Source of the DNA: Eremophila alpestris peregrina
Lineage: Eukaryota; Chordata; Aves; Passeriformes; Alaudidae
NCBI GenBank assembly: GCA_009792885.1
Contig: WMCF01000008.1
Coordinates: 19,519,578-19,583,577, forward strand
Direction of reading: 5' to 3'
DNA: 64,000 bases
The translations under genes and the position numbers were made by a program. The notes under the pieces were generated by a model, which was not told where the DNA came from, searched no databases, and was given only the letters and a program-made list of their open reading frames with translations. Position 1 is the first letter of the stretch. Every line of letters starts with the position of its first letter. Positions 1 to 13,448 of the stretch are shown here, in pieces.

Positions 1-301
1 AACCCTAGGAGCAAGTTCCTTTACTGGTTCTACATCTCTGCTGGAGGCCAAGGTGGGAGGCTGCAGGTCCCACAGAGTGCTGGGGTGTACATGGGTCTTG
101 AAGTTGTTAGGCTGGGCAATCAACCCACTGCTGTGTGGTGTCCTCCTAAGACAGGCATGACATGTAATTCTCAGTGGTTGATCTGTGATCATTGTAGTGA
201 GCCCCTCTTTTTGTGGGGTTCATGTTCACAGAGAGACCAAACTCAGAACTGAAATAGCCATGTCCTTTGTAGTGTCTCTTAGTTGTTCTGAGCTTCAATA
301 G

Positions 302-393
302 ATTCATCAGTATCTCCTTGGTCCCATAAGGTTGTGTGTTGCAATGAATTAATCAGTATCTGTGTGGTCCCATAGGGCTGTGTGCTGTAACTC
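302..393 (+). repeat. Two-copy 46-base tandem duplication
   Basis: The unit starting ATTCATCAGTATCT at 302 recurs as ATTAATCAGTATCT at 348. The shared elements GGTCCCATA and GTGTGTTG/GTGTGCTG are in the same order. The copies differ at roughly ten positions, so this is an old local duplication. Confidence 0.75.
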
Positions 394-586
394 TGAATGT
401 GTTCACATGCTGGAAGAAGGATGTGAGCACAATTGACTCCTGTGTGCTCCAAGTGAGACCATGACCATCATCCATGGCAGAGGCAGAGTCCTGCTCTTGG
501 TAGTGCATTCCTGCTTGCCTGCATGCTGTGGTTCTGCCAAATTCTCTATGAGATGTGAAAAGCATGCATTTGGGCAGGGTTTTGTA

Positions 587-597
587 TATATAAAAGG
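587..597 (+). promoter_or_regulatory. TATA-box-like motif
   Basis: TATATAAAAGG is a textbook TATA element. It lies about 200 bases after the tandem duplication, in a stretch of average complexity. No recognised gene begins downstream. It might be the promoter of an old LTR or simply chance in AT-rich DNA. Confidence 0.3.
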
Positions 598-660
598 GAG
601 GAGAGAGTGTGTCTGCATGAGAGAGGCAGGGGAAAAAGCTAAAGGTACTATAGAAAGGGA

Positions 661-2390
661 TTAGAATGAGTGCTGCACTGCATGTCATGATCCATTGGTT
701 TTAAAGTTATGCATTAAGCATAAAATACTGAAATACAAGTTACTCAATGCTACTACTTTTTCAGAAATGTCATTTTATTTGCTCTGTTTATTGTATTAGA
801 ACTTGTGAATTGCCATTTAATTTCTTTAAAAACAAACATCATACACCCCCAATGCCCCAAACCAAACCAATAAATCCAACATCCCAAAACCCTGCAGATC
901 TGTGTTTCTGCCTTGGCTTTTGTAGCTTTTTCAAAGATGAAACTTCTAAACCTTGTGATAAGGAAGCAAATATATGAGTTGTGTTAATAGTAAAGATTTT
1001 ATTTTTTATTAATATTGAGCTTTTAGAATTGATCTGATTCCTTAGGACTAGGTCAGAGCATGCCCTATTGAAATGAATACCCTGAACCTCTAGTATTCTG
1101 TTCCTGCTCTTTAAGTTTTACAAGCATAAGACTTAAATATGTGGCTTGATTTTATACTTAGGATGGATTTATACCTTGGTTGCAGACTTTTGCCTCGGAA
1201 GCATATGTGTTCTCAGTGTGAAGGATAATTTATTTTCCTAATTTGATTGAATTTGTGGGTTTTTTTCGGTAGTGGAAAAATAATTAGTCCAACAGGAAAA
1301 CAGCTATCTGGATTATGTGGTTTAAAAAAAACAGTAAGAAAAGAATCTCCTCCTGCAGTGCACAACTGTAGAGATAGTGCTTAGCTTTTACTCAGTCTGA
1401 CTTTAGTGAGGCTGCAGAGCAACCAACACAGCTGTCATAAGTCACTTTTTGGGGAAAAAAAGAAATTGGTCTATTTTACTTTTAGTTGTGATGTGGTTAT
1501 GGTGGAACAGCTGCTTCTTATTGTTCAGACTAACACTGCCTCAGTCAGTCCTAATAAGATAAATGGGGTAATGCCTATTGACTGAAATAGCTGGAGTAAT
1601 ACGTCTTCTCAGAGATTGAGGGAAGAGGTGTGAGGAGCTGAAGCTCTGAGCAATACAGATGGTCAGTGATGCAAATCCATTTCAGTCTATAGTGCTGGAG
1701 AGCCTGGAAAATGAACAGAATGGCAAAATAACATCAGAATAGGATAGGTGGCCTCTAACCTTTCCTTTCTGAAAGGCTGAAGCATTCAGGGAGAAACTCA
1801 GTCATTTTGTCAATGGAGTGAACCCATCCTTGGACAGGATGTGCATTTGTGTGTGTAAGGCAGATAGCATGTATTCACCACAGTCATTCGTATGAATAAG
1901 TAAGAAGAAAATAGTACTTCAGGTACAAAAATTGAAAACTGTCTCAAAATACTTGTTGCTTGCTAATTTTGGTCCTAATAATTTAAAGCCAAATAAAATA
2001 TTGAAATAATATGTCTCAGGTTTTCTGGTGTTTTTTGCACCCTGAGAGTTGATGATAGAGTTCAAAGGAGAGCCAGAGGCCATGCAGTTGCTTTGCAGAG
2101 TTGTTCATTATTTTCTTATCTTAAAAGTTCTCTCAGTCCAGCGTGATGTTTGCAGGCAGCCAGAAAAGCAGGATCTGACCCTCCTACAATGGCACCTGGG
2201 TTTTTATAATCTAAACTATGTTAACAATGTTTGTCTCTAAGTACCAATAACTAAGACCCATGTCAGACAGTGAAATTTTACCAAAACCCAATCAAGAAAA
2301 GGCTCCACTGCAAAGGTGGAGGGGAAGAAGAAGCAGGAAAAAGACAAAAGCACACCCTGATTCCTCCATTGTTGCCCCATTATATCTATA
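661..2390. other. Intronic stretch, nothing recognised
   Basis: AT-rich unique-looking sequence with a short C/A-rich patch near 838-895. Open frames here are short and show no family similarity. Confidence 0.6.
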
Positions 2391-2547
2391 TAGTAAAATC
2401 TAAAAATTCTACTTTTTCACCCTGTGAGCTAACAAAAATCATGCTAATCAAACCCATGTGGACTTCTTTTCCTCTTCCAAGTGTGGCAGTGTTTTCCAGG
2501 GTGTTAAATCAAAGGAATAGGTATTTTTGGCTCTTTTGCCTCTGTCT

Positions 2548-2597
2548 CGAGACCCTCAGGGTCTCGAAAACCCAGGGACCCCCAAAGGGGTACCCTG
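2548..2597. repeat. Two adjacent inverted repeats (hairpins)
   Basis: CGAGACCC-TCA-GGGTCTCG (2548..2566) is a perfect 8-base inverted repeat with a 3-base loop. Six bases later, CAGGGACCCCC-AAA-GGGGTACCCTG (2573..2597) forms a second imperfect hairpin with 11-base arms and two mismatches. Both are GC-rich inside AT-rich sequence. They may belong to an unrecognised transposable element. Confidence 0.7.
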
Positions 2598-2699
2598 ATT
2601 TCCCACAAACATGTTGGGTTTTTTTATTTCTCTTTCAAGTAAATAAATATGTGCAATTAATGCAAAAGAGTAAGAAAGATCAAGATGGACTAAACTAAA

Positions 2700-5600
2700 T
2701 CCTGTTTTGAGGAGGATTTGATTGAGTTACAGGCAACATTTCTGATGCAGTAGCTTCTAAACAATTTAACATGCGTATTTGCAAATTGTGTGCATACAAC
2801 TTAGGTAACCAAAATAAGGACTTTTTTGAAAGGTGGCACAAATAACAGAGCTGTAGTGTTTCCCTCAATATGATGTGTGAAAACAGGTATTTTGTCCCCC
2901 TGCCAGTTCACAGGATTCTTTTTGAATCACCAGATAGTTACCAGGGGACTGTCTGCTGCCAGACAGTTCTGCTACTGTATTTGTGCCTTTGACAGAACAC
3001 ATAATAAGCCAGGCTAACAGAGTGGCTGTACCTCAGGTACACCAAGTAAACATGGTGGCAAATACCATAGCCTAATGAAATTGTGGATTTGCTGTGGGTT
3101 GGAACGATTATGTTTCAAAATTATTGAAAAGCTGATGAATGTATTCAACACATAGACAAGTTACTGCGTATCGTACTTGAACTGCAAATGGGAAGGGACC
3201 TCCTGGGTTGAATCAGTCTCATGTCCAAAAATAAGACATCTTTTCTATCAGCAGGTGAAATTTCACTTAGTAGGTATTGCTGCTGTTTTCCATACTCTGA
3301 TAGTTGTGAGACTTTTGTTTCCCAGATGAATGCATTTGCAGGTTTGGTTTATACCCACTTCCTGTTCTGCCCTTCAGCTGTAATAACTTCTTTTCCTTCC
3401 TGAAGGATTTAGTAGAGGATGGTATCTCATTCTCTTATATGAAACAATCTGAGGTCTGAACTGTCCCTCAAGCAGTAGTCTCTCTTCTTCTCTGACTATC
3501 CTAACTGCCTTTATCTGTAGTTTTGCAGCTGGAGTTAGTGCCTCCTTGTTCTCATGTTGCATTAGCATGTTACCTAGAGCATGCTAAGGCAGTGCATCTG
3601 AGCCTTCAGCTCAGAGCAGCCAAGGAGAACAAAAATCTCACAAGAAGTTGTTGTGAGTCCTGGCCTGAAGTTTGGGATGCTGAATTTCTCCCCATTTCTA
3701 TCACCACAGCTCCTGTGGTGGCTGTTTTCCAGAACTTATTTTTATCTTGTAAGTTTTTGTTATCCACTCTGTGCTAGTGTATCCCAGCCCTGAATGCCAT
3801 ATCAGTCTTCAGAAGATTTATAGTCATGTTCCTGTTCTGTCTGTCATAGCAACATGGAAACACTGTATTTATTGTCAATTTTCAGTTACCTTTCCTTCTA
3901 TTTCTCCTTTAACAGTTACCATCACGTGTTTTTGAGTCCTTTTCCCCTTTGTGGCAGTATCTGTGCTCTGTAACTGTTGTCTAGATAAGATCTACAGCAT
4001 TCTTCTAACCAGAAAGCAAGAATAAAGGAAACAGATTACTTGACTTTTATCATATTCTAAATAATTGTGGTAAATTGGTGACTTTTTAAGGCTTCCTATT
4101 CTGGGCCAGGTATAACTCCATTACCCTTACCTTGATAACCTTACTTTTATATCCTTGTCCTGAGGAGTCTGTGCTCCTCTGTATATAGAGACCTGCTGCC
4201 CTCTTTTGGGAGGAGGATACTTTGGTAATTGCTGGTCAACTTTCAGACTATTCTGAAGAGTTTGCACACTGCCTCATTCAGATCTCTCAACTCTTCAAAT
4301 GACAGCATTGACTAAGTCCTCTTAATTCTTTGACACAGAGAATAAATTACCACTTCTCAGTTTCCAGGCTAGAGAGATCTTCCTGACAAAATGCAAACTA
4401 CTGAGACCAGATTTGTGTTCAATAACCATGCCTATCAGCAAGCTCTCAAAATAATTAAGTGCTGTGGTGATAAAGAACAAAACATGTTCAGTGGCACAAT
4501 TTGTATAAATTCACTTGCAGTGTTGCTGTGTGCCTTCCTTCTACTTTGTTTTTAGCCCAAGTGCTGTCAACAGTCTTGAGTTCCTGGTTGTCCAGTAAGC
4601 TTTTAAAAAGGCTGTTTCTGGCATTCTTCCCTGGCCACATTTGGCACACTGCAGAGCAGAGTTTATGAAACATCTGTTAGGTCAAGTGTTTTGTTGACCA
4701 CAGGAGATTAAATGGTTACGATGTACTGCTTTCTCTATAGAATGTGTCCAGACTTAGGAATTTTCACTGTTCTTTTACATATGACTTGAATGCTTGTAGC
4801 AGTCATGAATAACATGAATAACATGTAACAGCAGCATTTGGAGCTAATCCTTCCCTCTAAAACATGGAGCCATTGTTTTTGTTTGAAACCCATTGACATG
4901 TATGTACACGAGTTTTCTGTGCAACAAAAACCATAGACTGGTGCTTCCTTCCTAGCTTCCTAACTTTCCTTCCTTTGACACCACAGCTTTGTGGTTGAAC
5001 AGAGCACAAGAATGAGTTATTTATGGCACTGTGTCATCTTTTATTCTGCCTGTAGTGTGGTAATTCAGGCATCTCCCAGAACTGGAAAGTTGCAAGGAAC
5101 CTTGGCCTGTCTGCCTTACTCCTACTCAGCACTTCTAAGTAATAATTTTAGGAAAAGGTGTTACAAAGTATATACTATGAATTTTTCTGAAGGTCAGTCA
5201 TTTTTTTCTGTGCTTCTTGAGAATGGTGTTTGTGCTAGGGACCAAGTGAATCACTTGGAAAGTCTGGTTCTTGTTCCTGCAAGGTTTAATTGCACAAAGT
5301 TAAGCAAACCTCATTCACCACAACTCTTCCACTTCTCACACTACTCAACTGTACTGGATTTTTGTATGCTCCAATCCTTCATCGTTATGCCTTCTGTGCA
5401 GCAGGAAGAGTATCCAAGTATGCTTCTCTACTGCAACTTTGAAAATAATAGAAATACTAAAAGTTGGGTTCTATCTGAAGTTTGGAAAGGAAATTGCATC
5501 TCCAGAATATCAGAGGCCCCCCTGGCTGATGGTGCAGTAGCTATGTACTCAGTGTCAACTCAGTTCCTCTGACATGTGCCTTTTTTTTTTCTGTGACAGT

Positions 5601-8600
5601 GGGGGAGATGGAGATCAGGAATCCTGTACTGCTGCCTTTTGGATAGATACATAAACTACCAGTACAGTGTATACCAGTGTTTTCTTTGGCAGCTTTTGCA
5701 GGATTAAAGATAAGAATTTACTCCTGACTTGAACTGGGAAGGCTGGGAGGCTTTCAGCCAACTTCCTTTCATTGTTTCCTTCAAACATGTGATGTTATCT
5801 GGTCTGCCATCATGGTATTAAATATTTGTGCTGTCCTGGAGCCATTAGCCTTTTCCCCTTTGCCTGTGTGCTGTGCTCTGCTCAGATCCTGGCCTTCAGG
5901 GGACTCGAGCAGGGAAACTGCTCTGGTTCAATGGGGTTTTGCACAAGTAAATGCTCTGTGAATATATTGTGAAGTTTTAACTAAGCATTTATGGAGAGTA
6001 ATGGCTTTAAAACTATTTTATTTCTTTTTTCTTTTTCTTTTTATCTTTAAGAAGGGAACAAAAAAATTGGTAACACTGCTAAGCTCTAATTAGAGTAGCT
6101 TTAGAGAGACCTGCTTGATTTGCCTTTTGAGCTCTGTGCTCTGTCAGGTAGGTTTTGATCAAATGCTTTCCTGCCAGCATTCAGTTGTTAGCATTCAGTC
6201 TAAGTTAGTCAGCAGTGAATTATGGTCTGTGATATGGTCCAGGTCCCATTGCTCAAGTTCTTTTCTCTTTATTGATTTCCATTCTCATTTTCATTATTGT
6301 CCTGCTCTCTGACTGCTTGCTTCCTAGTGCTTTTATTTTGGAGCTTTTCAGAATGAATGTCCATGAGTCATGATTTGAAAGAAAATGCTAATAATGACAT
6401 TATGCAACAGTTTGAAATAAACATTTCTGAGATTGTTCCTTTTAAGTGGTAGACTTTGAGAAAAATCATACCACTTTGCAATGATAAGGCAGTAGGAATT
6501 GGAAAAAAAGAACAGGCTGGTAAACTTTAACATTTTAATTTAAATACCTCATTCTTGAATAGGTTTGCCAGCATCAGGAAGAGTGAGAAAATTTTCTTGG
6601 CCATTTCTTTTAAGCAGAAATCAAGAAATAAAATTATAGTTGATGCAGAATTAAAAATACTTAATTATATTTTTTTTCCTAATCTACACAGATCTGAGTA
6701 ACAACTAGTCTTGTGTCCCCTTCCAGTTGCTGTCTTTAAGAGTGTGCAAATGTTAAATGCTAGCTCCACCAAGTTGTCCGGAGGGATGTAACATGGTATG
6801 GCCATGGAGCCAAATATTGTATTAATATGGGTAAATTTGAGCATGGATTATTGTGATATGGAAACTTGCCAATTTTTGACTGTTTCTAGTCAGCTGTTGG
6901 GTTCGTTTCTAAACAGAGAGATTTCCCCATTCCCCTTTGTTTCAGTGATTTCCTTCTCCCTGGAAGTAATACTTTTTAAAGACCTACTGATGAATGTGGA
7001 AAACACTTCTGATAAAAGTTTAAATGTCCCTTGTCTTTTCTTACCTTTACGACTCTCTTTACCGTTCTCTTGAAAGTGAGACCACAGAATGCAGCTGCAA
7101 CTTAAGAAGTTTCATTATATGCTTTGCAGAAGTGCAACTCCCATTCTCACTGCTGTTTTTTAATGAAATACTTGAGATCATGTAATCTGAATACTGTAAT
7201 TTTTATAACTATTTTTCAGGACTCGAAGTATTGGCAAAGGAGTCAATACGTGGTGTAAGGGGAGGCACATGAGAGGGGAAATAATTTGTTCTAGGGGAGG
7301 TAATCTGGACTTTCCCTTACTGATGGTGATGAACACTTGAATGTTTTGACTTTGAAGAAAACTTTAGAAGCATTAGCAAAGGAAAGCTACCATTTGGCAG
7401 AATTTTCCAGAACTAAGCACACTTCTAGTTTGGGTAGTATAGTGCTTCCTAGTGATTGGTATTTATTTAAATGGTTTTACCTGTTTTAACAGTGGTGCCT
7501 CTGAAGGTCAGACAGGAATAATAGGGACCCCTCAAACTGTTCACTCTTTTAGCTTTTCTGCTTTTAAGATACTAATTTAGTAAAATTAATAGGAATTACA
7601 AAGCTGTTGGTGGTTGGGAGCCTACTGTTTATGAGTGTAAAAATAAAACCCATTGTCAGAGAAGAGACAAGCATCTAAAATACTTGGGTGGTTTATACAG
7701 TGGTATCAAACATTAGTTGTCTGAGGCAATCTATTATTATTTTACTTTAAAATTCCTGTTGAGCTAATAAGCAGCTCAGCTTAACAATTGCTAATTGGTC
7801 TGTAACTTAAAAGTCACCTGGAGGTGATTTTTAATGTTATTTGAGTAAAGTCAGACAGATATGAATGGGTACTGCTGCACTGAAAATTAGGTGTATAGCA
7901 ATAGCAGCCCATAGCCAGATTGTAAAATATCTTCTTTTTTGATATTTCTTTCAGCCTCCTGTTTGGAAAGGGATGTGTTTGTGAATCCACCTTAGAGGGA
8001 ATTGTGGATTCTTGCTAGGTGTGTTCGTTTTGAAAGAACAATAGCATACTATTCTTATGTTTATATAAGATTTTTGGGTGGAGGAGAAAAATACTTGGCT
8101 TTGAACCAGATGGCTCATGGAGAGTGGTGTGAATTTATTCTTTAACATGTGACTCTGGGATTTCAAGATATATAAGCAACATAGTAATCAATATTTTAAA
8201 AATTTATTTTAGATTACTTTGTAGCAGTTATTTTAGGAGCAATATGATTTGGGTAAATATGCCTGAAAGTTTTTGTTCTTAGAAGTTAGAAATTTAGGCT
8301 GAATTTGCATTATTTGCCTAGTTCTAAAATTTAGCAGAAATGGAAATCAGATCCTGGGGGAAAATTCCTTCTCAAAAGACGAGGTAGTGTTTACAAAAGG
8401 CTCACAGATTACTGATTTCTTTTCCATATTTTTCTGTTGTTTGATACTGTTTATTTATGATTAAATAATTCATTATATGTCATTATGAAAAAGGGTTGTT
8501 TTATTAGCTTACACAGAATGTTATTTTCTAAAGTAAGAGAAGCATTGTTCCTTAAGTGTCAGCCCCCTTTGAGTGCAGATTTCCCACAAATTCTGGATTA

Positions 8601-9904
8601 TTTTGGATGTTGTGAGCATGCTGCTGTCTTGTCATGATGCCAGAAACATCTCTTAGTTTTGGGTAATAAAATGTTCCCCTTTGAGAGTATTTTGTAACCT
8701 GTTCTGCTGTGTCAGGATGGAAACTGAGAGATGTAAAATTTTGTGTCAGCCTTGTTAGTGATTATAAAATATTTGCGCCCTACATAAAATAAATGAATCT
8801 GTGTGCTTTACAATATAATGCACTGCAACCACTCTTCATATATTTTACAAATAAAAGAATGGAAAATTTGCAGGAAATATAATAATTATTGTAAATTTAA
8901 AAAATCTTCCACGTAGTAGGATTATTTCCCTCACTTCATATACAAAGAGGCTTTCTTCTAAAGTGTTGTAATGTCAGAGTGGCAGTATTGTCATGGATGT
9001 AATCAGTGACTCAGAAATGAGTTAGCTAATTTTCAGTATTGTATTTAACTGGAGAGATGAGCTTGCACATTCAAGAAGACAGGTTTGGGAAGGTGACATG
9101 CAGTTTTGGGCACTCTTGCCTGGACTCCCATTTAGTTAGGGGCAGTTTGGTCAGCACAGACATGTGTGCATAAGTTCATTCACTCGTTTGGGATATTTAT
9201 AAGGTGTGTGCTGTAGAGTAAGAAGTGAATTGCTTGCTTGGGTACACTGCATGGGTAAGATCTCCACTGAGCACATGGAGGAATTTGAACATCTTCAACA
9301 GCAAAGACTCTGACCTTTCTGAACATCTGTTCAGGGGTTTGACCACTGTTACAAGGGTAAAAACATTCTGTAGGTCTAGAGAGGAATTCTGCATGAGTTG
9401 AGTTCTCCAGCTGTAGGCAGTATAGGTGGGACACAGCTGCCTGGGTCTCTGGCTAGTGGCAAGTGCTGTGCTGGGGTGTCACTCAAGTTGTGGTAAGGAA
9501 TATCCTTGTGACCCTCTTATAGGGAAATATATCTTGCATCCTGAAGTGTTGCCAAACTGTTCACAATATGGACTGTATCTGGAGTGGAATGTGGGTGTTG
9601 CATTCATTTTTCTGGTGTGCTGCATTGTTACCACATCGTGTTTTGCATGGAGGTGCTTCCTTCAGACCAGCATTCATCAAGTCCAAAATGAGTAGGACTC
9701 ACATAACAGTATTTTGTTTGCACGTAGAGGGGAAAGCGGGGAGAGGCCCTAAAAAACCTCTGCTTTCTCTAATTAAAACAGCATCACTTTCTGAAATCCT
9801 CATAGTCACTGGAACAAACAGCAAGAACAAGCTACCACATTTAATTTTGGCCAGATGATGGGAATTAAAAGTTTCTGATCTAATGGGAGTTCAGGACTTT
9901 TCTG
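2700..9904. other. Intronic stretch with no recognised gene or repeat
   Basis: AT-rich sequence. Small patches such as the T/C-rich run at about 6019-6048 are low complexity only. A 193-codon + frame (4991-5572) has no recognisable domain and no codon or splice support, so it is not called a gene. I cannot exclude conserved non-coding elements. Confidence 0.6.
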
Positions 9905-10122
9905 TTAAGTAGGTTGGATATGAAGAAAAGATTCTCCACCCAGAGGCTGTCTGGGCACTTCCCAGTCAAGTGGTCACAGCACCAGCCTAACAGAGTTCAG
10001 GAAACATTTGCATAATGCTGTCAAATACATGGGTGTGGGTGTCCTGTGCCAGGCCAGGAGTTGTACTTTTATGATACTTACTATTCCCTTCCACCTCAGA
10101 ATATTCTGGGATTCTGTGAATC
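9905..10122 (+). mobile_element. CR1-like LINE fragment, 3' end, sense
   Basis: It begins AAGTAGGTTGGATATGAAG and passes through TTCAGGAAACATTTGCATAA, GCCAGGAGTTGTACTTTTATGAT and CCTTCCACCTCAGAATATTC. It ends GGGATTCTGTGAATC. This order is that of the avian CR1 3' untranslated end with its ATTCTGTGA tail. It is strongly diverged and 5'-truncated, as usual for CR1. Confidence 0.8.
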
Positions 10123-11990
10123 TTTGTTTCTGTGCATACTTTAGTGCAGCTGTAGTACAGTGCTGTAGACAAGCACTTTTCACCTGGTGGGCTGGGATGC
10201 TCCAGCATCCTGAAATACAGTTAGGCCTTAAATTTTAATGCATACTGTGCTATCAGAAGTCAAGACAATTTTATCCCAATACACTTGAATAATAAAGGTG
10301 AATATCCTATACCCTGGACATATAAGATTTTCTATCATAGGTAAAATAAAATTGTTAGAATTAGCAAGTATATTTATTTAAGAAACATCATTATTTCTTT
10401 TTGTATCTTGCCTTGTGTTTAGTGTTGCTAATTACCTGTTCCAATTATTTTTTCTCTGTACACATAGTGCCTCTTCCAACTTGCTCTATCATATTTGAAG
10501 AAAAGAGAAATTGTGGTTTTTGATATGGTATGAAATTTTATTAAACTTTATTTACAAAAATACATTTTTTCTAAACAATTGTTTAAAAGTTATTTTTCCC
10601 TGAAGAAGGGCCTTATTTCATTTAAAGCAACTAGCTTATTGGCTTGGGGTGTTTTTTGTGCGTTGTCTTTTTTTCATTTGTTTGTTCAGTGTTGGTTGCC
10701 TGCCTGTTCATATTTTTCAGTTCAGAAATGTTGCTTTGAAGGAAGAAGAAATCTCCCATTATTAATTTCCCTTCCTTTTCTTCCCCTCTGCTGGGTTGAG
10801 TGGTCCTAGAAAAGATGCTTTCCCCTATAATGTTCTGGCTGAAAAGAAGTGGCTACTGCAGCACTGCTGTTTCAACTTTGGCATTAGGAATTGGTCTGTC
10901 TAGTTCTTTATGAAGTTAGATCTCAGGAAATGATAGCTCTTGTTCTACCTATGGTAATTTGAAAAATAGAACCTTATACTTTATACAATTTGTTTGCCTT
11001 CTCCTTTCTCAAGAGTATTAATTTTATTTTCAGTCTTTCTCTGGAGAGACCTTTCAAAGTAGCTTGCTGCCTCTGAAACCTTTTGTAGTAACTTCATGCT
11101 TCACAACGTGATATCATAGGTTTGTCTTTAAAAAAAGAAGTTCTACCTCCTTTTTGCAGTTTTTAAAAGCAAACTTTCTTGGCACATGGGCTTTTAAAAT
11201 TTAAACCTTTAAGTTTTGTTTTTTTTTGAAGGAGAACTTAGTGCCTTTATGAGACTGCTTTGTTTCCTTGTAGGCTTTGACTTCTTATAGATCAGAGACA
11301 ATGCCTTGGGGAATCAGTTTTCTATTCAAAGTAACAGACATGCAGATTACAGTGAATTCTAATATTAGGAAAGATCATGATATGGGATTTCAGTATGTTA
11401 GTAACATTAGAGCAGAATTGTCATTAAAGACTTACTCATTTTGGGTGGTTTTTGCTTCCTTTTGTTTTCAGCTGGCTAGCTTGTAAAACCAGATTGGATT
11501 ACCAAGGAGTTTCAAACTGTTGAGAGTGGCACATCTGTAAATGTGGATTATTTAATGAATGCACCTTAAGGTACATAAGAAATATTTAAGCAACATGAAT
11601 AATAAAATACAAAATTAAGTAATGTGCTGCGTTTAGAGATCAGGAGCTACATCTGCAAGACTAAAAAAATAGTGGAATATGTGTTCAGTATTCTTCATGC
11701 TTCTGATAACTCCTTCAATGGCCAGTTGTGTTCTATTATCTTTGTGTTGCCATGGAGTTCACAGTTGCTCTTTTTCCTGGGAACTGTGCTAGCTGGTATC
11801 ACTCATGGGACACTGAAATAGCTATGCACCATTCTGGTGCTGAAATTTCTGGTCAGAAAGGCTCTGGAAGGTTTTAGTATTGAGCTCTTAAGTAACTTCT
11901 TCCTGTGCTGATAGAAGACTTTGTTCCATTGTAGAATCTAAGTGTACCTGAGATCATGGAGCTTCTGTCATTTATATTAAACAGGGGTGG
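10123..11990. other. Intronic stretch, nothing recognised
   Basis: AT-rich sequence with T-runs (for example near 11219). No coding or repeat similarity seen. Confidence 0.55.
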
Positions 11991-12050
11991 GTTTTTTTGT
12001 TGTTGTTTGTTTGTTTGTTTTTAGTTTTGGGGTTTTTGTTTGTTTGTTTT
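11991..12050 (+). repeat. (GTTT)n-rich simple repeat
   Basis: TGTTGTTTGTTTGTTTGTTT, a short interruption, then GTTTTTGTTTGTTTGTTTT. This is a T/G-rich tetranucleotide tract. Confidence 0.85.
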
Positions 12051-13448
12051 AGTCCCTCTGTGTTTCTTTCTCTACCACTGTTGTTGCAAGTTGGTCAGCT
12101 TGATGAGCTTATTTTGGAGCCTAAGTATAACAGGCTTTTCTGTGAAAAAAAGAGCATGAAAGTCAGAACTTTAAGCCTATGTTTGTGTAGTCTTAAACCA
12201 TATTGATGTGTCATCATGGCTATTTGTTTAAAAACCAAAACAAAACTGATGTTATCCACAGATCTTTTTGGGAAAAAAACTAGTTTTGTGTAATATTTTA
12301 TCCTAAATTGTCTTAACTATGAGGAAAAGCAATTTTGGTTCTAGGATTAAAAACTCTCCCTGCTTGGTTCATTTGGAGCCTTTTGTTGGCTTCTGTTTAG
12401 CTGGAATACGAACTTCAGCACAGAGATGCAGTTACTTAGAGAAGAGTCTTACAAAGTGTGAACAAGAATGCCATGGGCATAATGTAGCATTTGTATTGAT
12501 TTCTCTTTTTGTTTACTGCAAATCTGTGTTCAAGTGTAACGTCCTTGTAAGACCTGGCACTTGAGAATTCGTAAGAGCTCCTTCTCCCTTCTGTGTAGCT
12601 GCTTGTTTCTCAAGGGTAGAGATGCTTTCAGTGAGCTGCCTAGTAGTCTGCTCTGCAAACTCTTTGCTATCAGAGTTCACTTCGATAGGGGATGAAAAAA
12701 ATTAACTGTTTCACAGGAATAAACAAAAGTATTGTTGAGATGTAATCTTTGAAATAATTACTTCTTGCAATACAGTGGTCTAAAGCACTTCAGATGGTGT
12801 AGAAAGCTTGGCAGAGTAATAACTAAATGTTTCTTGAAGTCCAGGCTTGCATCAGACCTGAATGCCAGTGAAAAAGCATCAGCCAGGCTGCCATGCTCTG
12901 AGGCTGCTCCATCACGTGCTGGGCCCCTTTTTCTGCCCCTTGTCTGGTCACTCCCTGTCACAGGGGATTTAACAGTAATAAGAGCACTGTCTAAACATCC
13001 AAACTGCCCATGTGCCTGGGAGGGAGGAATTTGCTGCCAGTGAGCACAAGGCTGGGTTTGGACTTTGGTTTAGTCATGGTGCCTTGCTGCTTTTCCTGGA
13101 CATGTTGAAAGATGTGCCATAGGGCAGGCATCACACAGACAGCAGCCCTACTTATTTCACCAAATTGATTTGTGAGAGCTTTTCCACCTAGTTCTTGCTC
13201 ATTTTCCTGACTAATTTTTCTTTTCTGCCAAAAATCATCATAATGGAGCTCTTCTGTCAGCCCTTCACCTGGCCTTTTTCCATTTCCCTGTGCTTCCTTC
13301 AGGTCCTGTCCCAGCCTAGTGCAACCTGACCCAGCTCTAATTTCCTGCTTTTTGCAGTTTTCATCTTCCAACTGCTCACCACCCTCTCACTCTCTTTCTT
13401 CATTCATCAAATCCCCTTCTATTTTACCATCTTTGCATATCTAGTGTC
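12051..13448. other. Intronic stretch, moderately pyrimidine-rich toward its end
   Basis: No recognised gene. From about 12840 to 13430 the GC content is higher than in the flanks and the + strand is C/T-rich. A 126-codon minus frame there (12991-13371) has no recognisable domain. Confidence 0.5.

Noticed and set aside
353..688. 111-codon minus frame at the window start
   Set aside because: No domain, no promoter or splice support on that strand, and it overlaps other frames. Consistent with chance.
3188..3225. GGGAAGGGACCTCCTGGG, resembling the start of an antisense CR1
   Set aside because: The match is under 40 bases and does not continue into other CR1 landmarks.
9426..9695. 89-codon frame with a possible membrane segment
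   Set aside because: No family similarity, no splice or promoter context, no conserved pattern visible.
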